DNA of 64,000 bases from B69-G16 sp964501905 (GTDB lineage: Archaea > Thermoproteota > Thermoprotei > Thermofilales > B69-G16): assembly GCA_964501905.1 (NCBI GenBank), contig CAZCTW010000010.1, positions 1 through 64,000 on the forward strand. The letters are read 5' to 3'. Positions 57,250-64,000 of this stretch are shown piece by piece. The notes beneath the pieces were generated by a model. That model was given only the letters and a program-made list of their open reading frames with translations. It was not told the origin of the DNA and did no database searches. Both the position numbers and the translations under genes were made by a program. Numbering within the stretch: position 1 is the stretch's first letter; each line of letters begins with the position of its first letter.

Positions 57250-58665
57250 GTGTTGCGTATTTACAACACCCTTACCAGGGAACTCGAGATCTTTAGTCCA
57301 CTGAATGAAGGCAAAGTTTTAATGTACGTTTGTGGACCAACAGTCTACGATTATAGCCATCTCGGACACGCTAGGACTTATGTAGCCTTTGACGTTATAA
57401 GGCGCTACTTTAGGCTGAAGGGCTACGATGTATTCTATGTACAAAATATAACCGATATAGACGATAAGATTATTAACAGAGCACGGAGCGAAGGCGCGGA
57501 TTGGACCGAGATAGTGAATACTTACACTAGAGACTATATGGAAGCTTTAGAAAAATTGAACATAAAAGTCGACTTACACCCTCGAGTTTCCCAACATATT
57601 AAAGAAATTATAGACTTTATACAGATTCTCATTGACAAAGAGTACGCCTATGTGGCGCCTAGCGGTAGCGTTTATTTCGAAGTGGATAAGTACGAGGACT
57701 ACGGAAAGCTCAGCGGTAGACACGAGAAAAAGCTTTGGAATCAGGAAATTTTTGCTAAAGAAAAGAAAAAACCATACGATTTTGCCCTTTGGAAGGCGGC
57801 AAAGCCAGGCGAGCCTTGGTGGGATTCTCCTTGGGGTCCCGGCAGGCCTGGATGGCACATAGAGTGCAGCGTTATGTCTAGCATGTACCTAGGCAGACAG
57901 TTTGATATACACGGCGGAGGCTCGGATCTCATATTTCCCCACCACGAAAACGAGCGGGCGCAAAGCGAGGCAGCGCTTGGAGTAAGGCCATGGGTTAAGT
58001 ACTGGATGCATACAGGCATGTTGACAATAAAGGAGGAAAAAATGAGCAAATCCCTTGGCAACATAATCCCTCTCAAAGAGGCATTTAAGAGGTGGAAGCC
58101 GGAAGTTATCAGGCTTTGGCTAGCTACAGCCCACTATAGAACTGTACTTTCCTTTTCAGAAGAATCCCTCGAACAGGCTGAACGCAATTATGAAAGATTG
58201 GTCAATGCGGTCTATACTCTAAGAGATTTATTGAAAGAGATTGAAGTTAGCTATAAGTTAAGCGATTATGGCTTAGAAACTATCAAAGAATTAGAAGCAT
58301 TGAGGAAGAAATTCTATGAAGCGATGGACGACGACTTTAACACGAGTAAAGCCTTCAGCTATGTCTACGAATTAACCAGTCTAGTGTTTAGCAGGATAGC
58401 GGCTAAGCCTGAAAGCACGGTAGCCTTGAAGGCTTTGGCGCTGTTTAAGGAGTTTAACAAAGTCCTAGGAGTATTAGATAGGCATTTAGCCGAGACTGTC
58501 ACGGATATAAATGTAGAGGAGCTCGTGGACCTTATCGTAGAGGTTAGGAGCATTCTGAGGAAGAGAAAAGATTACGAGCTAAGCGATTGGATACGCGAGA
58601 AGCTTCAGGAGATAGGTATTAAGCTAATGGATATGAAGGATAAGACTGTGTGGACGAAGGCTTAA
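57250..58665 (+). CDS. cysS: Cysteinyl-tRNA synthetase
   Basis: A protein of about 471 residues: a class I synthetase with the CysRS motifs CGPTVYDYSHLGHART (HIGH variant HLGH, zinc cysteine in CGPT), WHIECSVMS, HGGGSDLIFPHHENE and KMSKSLGN. It charges tRNA-Cys, whose gene is at 27894-27978. AGGTGG eight bases before the GTG at 57250 sets the start; the frame opens at 57238. A TATA element GAATATATAA lies near 57201-57210. The end overlaps the convergent D-glutamate cyclase-like gene by 47 bases. Confidence 0.96.
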   Translation: MLRIYNTLTRELEIFSPLNEGKVLMYVCGPTVYDYSHLGHARTYVAFDVIRRYFRLKGYDVFYVQNITDIDDKIINRARSEGADWTEIVNTYTRDYMEALEKLNIKVDLHPRVSQHIKEIIDFIQILIDKEYAYVAPSGSVYFEVDKYEDYGKLSGRHEKKLWNQEIFAKEKKKPYDFALWKAAKPGEPWWDSPWGPGRPGWHIECSVMSSMYLGRQFDIHGGGSDLIFPHHENERAQSEAALGVRPWVKYWMHTGMLTIKEEKMSKSLGNIIPLKEAFKRWKPEVIRLWLATAHYRTVLSFSEESLEQAERNYERLVNAVYTLRDLLKEIEVSYKLSDYGLETIKELEALRKKFYEAMDDDFNTSKAFSYVYELTSLVFSRIAAKPESTVALKALALFKEFNKVLGVLDRHLAETVTDINVEELVDLIVEVRSILRKRKDYELSDWIREKLQEIGIKLMDMKDKTVWTKA

Positions 58666-59530
58666 CCAAGTTTCTTGTGAAAAACTTAAACATTCTATTT
58701 TTACATTCGAGGATATCAACGGGTATAGAATCTACGCTATAAGATTGTTCCCCCGTAACTCCGTCTATGAATCCCGAATCAATTAGAGCCTTGAGAAGAT
58801 GTTTTTCCAAACTCCATGAATGGTAAATGTCCACTTTTTTTGCTAAACTCACGCCTGCTTCCACCGAGAACAGAGCATCATTCGACGTACATCCTATATG
58901 TAACACGTCCGTCTTGACTGCACATAAGTTGCCTGAAAACTCTTCGGCGATTATTCCCATCCCCACTTCGTTTCCTCTATCTCCCACACCTAGGGTAGGT
59001 ACCCCCAATGATTTGGCCGCTTGGACAAAAGCCTCGGTATCCATATGTATATCCGTTACGTCTATACCTTTAAAAGTGAACATCTTTCCCTTTCTATCCA
59101 CGCCTGGCTTTTCTACGAAAATAATGAGATCTATGTCGTTCCTCGATAATATACGAGAAAATTCTTCAAAAGACCCCCTACCCTTAACGGATGTTAAGCT
59201 AACACCCATAAGCACACAACTCGGTACGAAATCGGCTACTCTCCGCTCCGTCACTATCGTGAAATTCGTATTGAAGAATCCGTGTAGAGTATAAGAGAAG
59301 ATTAGAGCGGAAAGGGGCCCGTCGGTTTCAGGGCTATAACTTGGCGGAATTAAGAAACCCGTAACTATAGCTATGTTACCGCCTTCGATTGTCTCTAAAA
59401 CTAACTCGGTAGCAAGTTTCGAAAGATAACCTCCCTGCTTTTTAACCGCTTTTTCGTAGAGCTTATATACTACTCCCTGCCCGCTTACGTCTAAGATCGC
59501 TAAAAGATCTAGAGTACGCCAGACGTTCAT
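58619..59530 (-). CDS. D-glutamate cyclase-like protein (DUF4392)
   Basis: This 303-residue protein matches DUF4392, the catalytic part of mammalian D-glutamate cyclase (DGLUCY): VTGFLIPP near residues 55-62, PETDGPLSA and the characteristic GVGDRGNEVGMG (about 179-190). DGLUCY dehydrates D-glutamate to 5-oxo-D-proline. In archaea the substrate is not known. Its ATG overlaps the stop of the PRPP synthetase gene by 4 bases. The last 47 bases overlap cysS in opposite orientation. Confidence 0.85.
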   Translation of the reverse strand: MNVWRTLDLLAILDVSGQGVVYKLYEKAVKKQGGYLSKLATELVLETIEGGNIAIVTGFLIPPSYSPETDGPLSALIFSYTLHGFFNTNFTIVTERRVADFVPSCVLMGVSLTSVKGRGSFEEFSRILSRNDIDLIIFVEKPGVDRKGKMFTFKGIDVTDIHMDTEAFVQAAKSLGVPTLGVGDRGNEVGMGIIAEEFSGNLCAVKTDVLHIGCTSNDALFSVEAGVSLAKKVDIYHSWSLEKHLLKALIDSGFIDGVTGEQSYSVDSIPVDILECKNRMFKFFTRNLVKPSSTQSYPSYPLA

Positions 59531-60414
59531 ATTCTCTTTGTTATCGCTTTGACGTGCTCGGCGATTAGGGGTGCTACAGAAACTCGCGAAGCCGGAGAAG
59601 GTATGGTATCTGTAGCTATGACGCTCTCTACTCCAGATGATAATACTTTTTCGTAGCTATCCCCGACAAAGAGAGGATGGGTGCAGGCTACATGAACTTT
59701 ACGAGCCCCCAACCTCAACAACTCCCTAGTAGCCAGTACTACAGTACCGCCTGTGCTTATAATATCGTCTACTATCAACACATCTCTACCCTTAACGTCT
59801 AATTGTTTCGGCTTTACCGTTACCTCGCCAGTTACCCTATCTCTGAATTTCTCCAAGAAGTCATATTCGCACTCCAAAACTTCGCCTGCTCTCTTAGCCC
59901 TATCTAAGGCACCTAAATCAGGAGCTAAGACCATGGGGTTTTCTAGTTTTCCTCTAAAATACTCGGCTAAAACCGGTATGGCAGAGAGATTCGCATAGCC
60001 TATGCTGAGCCACTCTCTTAGGCTTTTTTCGCTGTGTATATCTACAGTTATTAAGTAATCCGCGCCTGCTCTCTCTATACCTCTTAACACCATCTTTATG
60101 CTAATAGCTTCACCCGGTGTGAAGCGTTTATCTTGACGAGCATATGCCATGTAGGGTACTATAGCTATCACCTTTTTAGCTCCTAAATCCCGCGCCACAT
60201 CTATCATCAATAGAAGTTGTATGTAATGCCTGTCTTGAGGGGGATAGAGAGATTGAACGATAACGACGGTGCGCCCTTTCAACTCCTTCTCGATTTTTAT
60301 ATAAGTTTCTCCATCCGGAAAAAGCCTAGTTAAAGCTCTGGTGTATTCGGCTGATAGGATCTTGCTAAGCCGGAAAGCTATACCGTTGGACGCAGGACCC
60401 GCAATGATTATCAT
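59527..60414 (-). CDS. prs: Ribose-phosphate pyrophosphokinase
   Basis: A protein of about 295 residues with PRPP synthetase motifs: FPDGETYIKI (about residues 33-42), MAYARQDKRFTPGE (about 87-100), TVDIHSE (about 119-125) and the PRPP loop VLIVDDIISTGGT (about 205-217). It makes PRPP for nucleotide and histidine synthesis. The length and lack of regulatory flag fit the archaeal class. The frame opens at 60432; the ATG at 60414 starts the conserved IIIAGPASN. Confidence 0.95.
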   Translation of the reverse strand: MIIIAGPASNGIAFRLSKILSAEYTRALTRLFPDGETYIKIEKELKGRTVVIVQSLYPPQDRHYIQLLLMIDVARDLGAKKVIAIVPYMAYARQDKRFTPGEAISIKMVLRGIERAGADYLITVDIHSEKSLREWLSIGYANLSAIPVLAEYFRGKLENPMVLAPDLGALDRAKRAGEVLECEYDFLEKFRDRVTGEVTVKPKQLDVKGRDVLIVDDIISTGGTVVLATRELLRLGARKVHVACTHPLFVGDSYEKVLSSGVESVIATDTIPSPASRVSVAPLIAEHVKAITKRI

Positions 60415-60539
60415 GACGATACCCCTCAACATTTTCTCAAATGAGCAATATAACGGTTTCCGCTGCTCTTTGGGGGCGGCAATAAATAAATAAGAAGTTG
60501 GGGTTTGATAGGGTAAGCTTGGCCCTAGGGAGGTGTCTT

Positions 60540-62216
60540 ATGGTTAAGAAAAGAATATTGATAACGGCAGCATTACCTTATGCCAACGGAGAATTACACA
60601 TAGGACACCTTAAAAGTACTTATCTTCCGGCCGACATATACACGAGGTATCATAAGCTTAAGGGAAATGATGCGGTTTTCGTCTGCGGTTCTGACCAGCA
60701 CGGAACTCCTATCGAGATAGCTGCACGCGAGGCAGGCGTCGATATCGAGAAATATATCGATTATTGGATGAAAGATCACGTAGAAGACTTCAAACGAATG
60801 AATATAGAATTTGACATATTCTATAAAACTCACAGCCCCGAAAACGCCGAAAACACCAAACATTTCTTAATAAAACTCAGAGAGAATGGATACTTGTATA
60901 AGAAAAAAGTCCTCCAATTATACTGTCCAAACGATAAAATGTACTTGGCAGATAGGTATGTTAAAGGAGAATGTCCATTCTGCGGCGCGCCTGATCAGTA
61001 CGGAGATCACTGTGAAGTCTGTGGTTCTACTTATGAAGCTTGGCAGTTAAAGAACCCAAAGTGTGCTATTTGTGGAAGCGAGCCCGAGGTGAGGGAAGAA
61101 GAGCATTACCTGTTTAAGTTGAGTGCTTTCGCTGAAAAATTGAGAGAGTGGATTGAGAATAACGAGAGGTTCCAGAAATCGGTGGTCAATTACCTATTGA
61201 ACTGGCTGAAGAAACTGAGGGATTGGGATATAACAAGGGAGAACTATTGGGGCATAGAAATGCCTTTCGAGGATGCCGCTGGCAAATACGTGTACGTATG
61301 GTTTGACGCGCCCATAGGCTATATCTCAGCGACCGTCAAGTGGGCTAAAGAGAAAGGTAAAAATTGGGAAGATTACTGGAAAAACCCTGAATGTGAAATT
61401 ATACACTTTATAGGCAAGGATATCATATATCACCATTATCTCTTTTGGCCCGCTATGCTCATGGGCGTAGACGAAAACTTCAATCTCCCCTCTGCCATAC
61501 CTACGAGGGGCTTCCTTCTCCTGGAAGGAAAGAAATTCTCGAAGAGCAGGAAGTGGTATATATCAATTAAGAAAGCCGTTGAAATGTTCGAACCTGACTA
61601 TCTAAGGTTTTATTTGACTTTGTTAACTCCGCATAGTCTAGAAGATACGGATTTCAAACTAGATGATTTTAGGAATATCGTGAATAGCGGCTTAAGCGAT
61701 ACTATAGGCAACTTTGTTCACAGAGTACTGACCTTTACCGTCAGGTTCTTTAATTCTGAAATACCTGAGCCTGGAAACTTCACCTCCTTAGACGAGAGCA
61801 TATGTGAAAAGATGAAGAAAGCTCCGAAGATCGTAGGAGAGCTCATAGAAGATTTTAAACTTAAAGCAGGTCTTGAGGAAATTATAGGCTTAGCCCGCGA
61901 GGCGAACAAATACTTAAACCTTAAAGAGCCTTGGAAACGCGTAAAGGATAATAGGGTAGATGCAGCGACCACTATTTACATCTCTGCGAATATAGCTGCT
62001 TCTCTTTCTGTACTACTCTATCCCTATACGCCTAAAATAGCTGAACGAATAAGGAGAACTCTTAACTTATCTAAGCAGTTAAGCTGGGACGCCGCCGGCA
62101 CCTTTATACTCTCTCCAGGACATAAAATCGGGAAAGTAGAGATTGTAGCGCCGAGAATACCTGAGGAGCTCGTGGACAAGCTTAAGGAAGAACTAGGGCT
62201 TAAAGGCGGCTCTTAA
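60540..62216 (+). CDS. metG: Methionyl-tRNA synthetase
   Basis: A protein of about 558 residues with HIGH as NGELHIGHLKS (about residues 15-25), zinc-binding CPNDKMYLADRYVKGECPFC and CEVC...CAIC, a KMSKS variant KKFSKSRK and a C-terminal anticodon-binding helical domain with NKYLNLKEPW. No C-terminal tRNA-binding OB domain is present. GGGAGGTG precedes the ATG at 60540; the frame opens at 60498. It charges both tRNA-Met types, including the elongator at 11651-11753. The end overlaps the convergent methylthiotransferase gene by 24 bases. Confidence 0.96.
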   Translation: MVKKRILITAALPYANGELHIGHLKSTYLPADIYTRYHKLKGNDAVFVCGSDQHGTPIEIAAREAGVDIEKYIDYWMKDHVEDFKRMNIEFDIFYKTHSPENAENTKHFLIKLRENGYLYKKKVLQLYCPNDKMYLADRYVKGECPFCGAPDQYGDHCEVCGSTYEAWQLKNPKCAICGSEPEVREEEHYLFKLSAFAEKLREWIENNERFQKSVVNYLLNWLKKLRDWDITRENYWGIEMPFEDAAGKYVYVWFDAPIGYISATVKWAKEKGKNWEDYWKNPECEIIHFIGKDIIYHHYLFWPAMLMGVDENFNLPSAIPTRGFLLLEGKKFSKSRKWYISIKKAVEMFEPDYLRFYLTLLTPHSLEDTDFKLDDFRNIVNSGLSDTIGNFVHRVLTFTVRFFNSEIPEPGNFTSLDESICEKMKKAPKIVGELIEDFKLKAGLEEIIGLAREANKYLNLKEPWKRVKDNRVDAATTIYISANIAASLSVLLYPYTPKIAERIRRTLNLSKQLSWDAAGTFILSPGHKIGKVEIVAPRIPEELVDKLKEELGLKGGS

Positions 62217-63476
62217 GTAGATTGGAGTAGCCGATTCTATTCTAAACGTTCTAATAACACCTATCTCTATTTTTTCTCCTCTAGACACGAGTACTGGCTT
62301 ATAGTTGAGCGTACGTCCTAGGAAACAAGAATCGCGGCCTAGGGAGTTTATCAAGACTTTCTCAAGTCTACCTACATGTCTTAAATTTCTTTCATGGGCT
62401 ATTTTGGCTGCTATTTCTGAGAGTATTTTAGATCTTTTCTTTTTCACAGGCTCAGGGACCTGTTTCATAGTAGCTGCCACCGTAAAAGGTCTAATTGTAT
62501 ATCTAGCTATATGGGTTTTATCAGGCCTAATGCTCTTCAATGCCTCTACAGTTTCTTCGAAATCCTCTTCGCTTTCTCCAGGAAAGCCAACGATGATATC
62601 AGTCGTTATGTTTATGTCGGGCATGGCTCTCCGTGCTTTCCCGGCTATGTCCAAGTACTCTTCCACCGAATACTTCCTATTCATTAATTTTAAAACCTTA
62701 TTACTACCTGACTGCAAGGGCAGGTGTAGGTACTTATAGACCCGCTCATCCTTCATCAATTCCAATAATTCGTCGATAAATCTCGCGGTAAGACTAGGCT
62801 CTAACATGCCTATCCTAATCAAATACTCGCCTTCAACCTTCCTTAATATCTTGTCTATAAGTTCGGGCAATGTAACTCCCATGTCAAGCCCGTAGCATAT
62901 CACATCTTGACCTGTAAGGTATATTTCTTTAGCCCCTTTCCCTACAGCTTCAGCTATTTTTTCGACTATTAAGTCTGGAGGATAACTATGGAGCTTTCCT
63001 CTAGCTATAGGCTCTATACAGAAAGCACAATTGCCTAAACAACCGCTCTGGATGGGCACCACATAGCGTACTCCCTCCTTGTAGGAGGGAAGTACGCTCC
63101 TCCCCCATTTATACGACCTGACAAATATCTTCCTCTCCTTTGAGATAATAACACTCCAGAGCTCATCTAAATATCCGGGCTCTATTAAACTCGCCGAAGG
63201 AGCTATGCGGGAAATAGTAGCAGGTCTAACGTTGACCAGACAACCGGTAACGACTAGTTTTATTCCTCTAGCTTTACAGAACTCAGCAAGTTCTCTAATC
63301 CTTGACAACATTTTACGCTCGGTATCCCCTCTCACCGCACAGGTATGTATTACTACCACGTCGGCGTTCACAATATTATCGACTACTACTCCCTTATTTT
63401 TCTCAATGATAGTCTTAGCTATCTCGCCCTCCCCCTTGCTTAACCAACACCCATACGTCTCTACGTACACTCTCAC
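62193..63476 (-). CDS. tRNA t6A methylthiotransferase, archaeal MtaB/CDKAL1 type
   Basis: A 427-residue MiaB-family radical SAM enzyme: an N-terminal UPF0004 domain (VYVETYGCWLSKGEGE, HTCAVRGDTERKM, VTGCL with the auxiliary-cluster cysteines), the radical SAM motif CLGNCAFC (about residues 151-158) and a C-terminal TRAM domain (about 365-427). CDKAL1-type enzymes convert t6A37 to ms2t6A37 in tRNAs for ANN codons. Cysteine in GC followed by W is unusual for the first motif but the cysteine itself is kept. Confidence 0.92.
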   Translation of the reverse strand: MRVYVETYGCWLSKGEGEIAKTIIEKNKGVVVDNIVNADVVVIHTCAVRGDTERKMLSRIRELAEFCKARGIKLVVTGCLVNVRPATISRIAPSASLIEPGYLDELWSVIISKERKIFVRSYKWGRSVLPSYKEGVRYVVPIQSGCLGNCAFCIEPIARGKLHSYPPDLIVEKIAEAVGKGAKEIYLTGQDVICYGLDMGVTLPELIDKILRKVEGEYLIRIGMLEPSLTARFIDELLELMKDERVYKYLHLPLQSGSNKVLKLMNRKYSVEEYLDIAGKARRAMPDINITTDIIVGFPGESEEDFEETVEALKSIRPDKTHIARYTIRPFTVAATMKQVPEPVKKKRSKILSEIAAKIAHERNLRHVGRLEKVLINSLGRDSCFLGRTLNYKPVLVSRGEKIEIGVIRTFRIESATPIYLRAAFKP

Positions 63477-63534
63477 GCTCTCACCATTGATTTTTACTCA
63501 CCTATTAACTTTCCCTAAATATTGATAAAGCGGA

Positions 63535-63667
<133 letters not shown>

Positions 63668-63762
63668 GTGATTCTATGTCGTTATTCGGTTTTTAAGATT
63701 TTTGGTTATGAAACCAGGGATTGCGAGTTGTGTTCTGGGAAAGAAAAAATATAAGTTCAATC

Positions 63763-64000
63763 TTACTTTAGCAACGGCTTTACGAGATCCATTATAGCGC
63801 TATACCAGTCCTTAGCTTTTACTACGCCAGAGGCTAGGAGGACTCCGACCGTGCCCAGTTTTATAGCAGCTTCAACGTCGTCTCCTGTGGTTATCCCTGC
63901 TCCGCATAAAACTTTTACTTTAGGATTGATTTTTTCCACGAGCTTGACTGAGTTTAGGACTACTTCCGGCTTAGCCTTAGAGACCGGTATTCCTGTTCCT
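63763..64000 (-). CDS. tpiA: Triosephosphate isomerase, C-terminal part
   Basis: This is the last 78 codons of a gene that runs off the right edge. It reads GTGIPVSKAKPEV, then VKVLCGAGITTGDDV and AIKLGTVGVLLASGVVKAKD, the C-terminal phosphate-binding loops of archaeal TpiA, ending LVKPLLK. It interconverts glyceraldehyde 3-phosphate and dihydroxyacetone phosphate. Archaeal TpiA is usually about 225 residues, so roughly two-thirds lies outside the window. The gap to tRNA-Arg has only AT-rich sequence. Confidence 0.92.
   Translation of the reverse strand, partial: GTGIPVSKAKPEVVLNSVKLVEKINPKVKVLCGAGITTGDDVEAAIKLGTVGVLLASGVVKAKDWYSAIMDLVKPLLK

Noticed and set aside
57741..58076. Antisense open frames inside cysS, metG and other genes
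   Set aside because: They are shadows of well-supported genes and show no domains or start signals.

Overview
The window is chromosomal DNA of an archaeon, most likely a hyperthermophilic member of the Thermoproteota (TACK group). The evidence is the gene content (aIF2-beta, aRF1, RpoL, Csl4, archaeal DnaG, deoxyhypusine synthase, eL40, NMD3, a crenarchaeal-type SSB, an aKMT-type lysine methyltransferase, a tungsten-type aldehyde oxidoreductase), TATA boxes about 26 bases before start sites, many leaderless or GGTGG-preceded GTG/TTG starts, and tRNA genes that all carry introns, some at non-canonical positions as in Thermofilum and Thermoproteales relatives. I cannot place it to genus. No IS element, CRISPR array or rRNA operon was seen.

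Layout. 1-6321 (minus): an eleven-gene operon for a membrane-bound, complex I-like group 4 [NiFe]-hydrogenase; the large subunit keeps all four Ni-Fe cysteines although the operon also carries a NuoA-like subunit. 6660-10737: aIF2-beta, an Elp3-Trm9 wobble-uridine pair, a NOG1 GTPase and an Lrp regulator. 10849-12004: a tRNA cluster (Leu, Gly, Met, Thr) with an orphan tRNA 5' half and a decayed reading frame. 12186-19195: PRC-barrel and GTPBP1-like proteins, two exported proteins, small membrane proteins and a CPBP protease. 19321-27739: methyltransferases, Hsp20, CoaD, a GlcNAc-1-P transferase, deoxyhypusine synthase, NMD3, dUTPase, an aminotransferase and BtpA. 28241-36877: two broken membrane or anchored genes, uL6 and eL40, an aldehyde oxidoreductase, and a proline dehydrogenase-like operon (pdhAFXB order) in which three of four genes are frameshifted. 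37046-41938: PhoU-like/PiT phosphate uptake, DUF362, phosphodiesterase, glycerate kinase, SSB. 42236-48836: exported proteins, an M48 peptidase, D-aminoacyl-tRNA deacylase and a transglutaminase-like protein. 48926-55973: an RNA-metabolism block (RNase III-like, RpoL, DUF2067, Csl4, METTL5-like, aRF1), UMP kinase, TrmB and DnaG. 56310-64000: CysS, D-glutamate cyclase-like, Prs, MetG, a tRNA methylthiotransferase, tRNA-Arg and the end of tpiA.

The least expected content is non-coding. I find two box C/D guide sRNAs (about 23.65 kb and 29.30 kb), a weaker third candidate (47.08 kb), and two divergent H/ACA guide RNAs (56.06-56.30 kb) around one palindromic TATA box. All are read from box spacing and helices only. 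Together with Elp3, Trm9, the methylthiotransferase, the METTL5-like enzyme and the intron-rich tRNAs, the window is dominated by RNA modification and processing. The two broken-gene regions (28.2-29.25 and 33.6-36.9 kb) are either real pseudogenes or local sequence errors; the sequence alone cannot decide.
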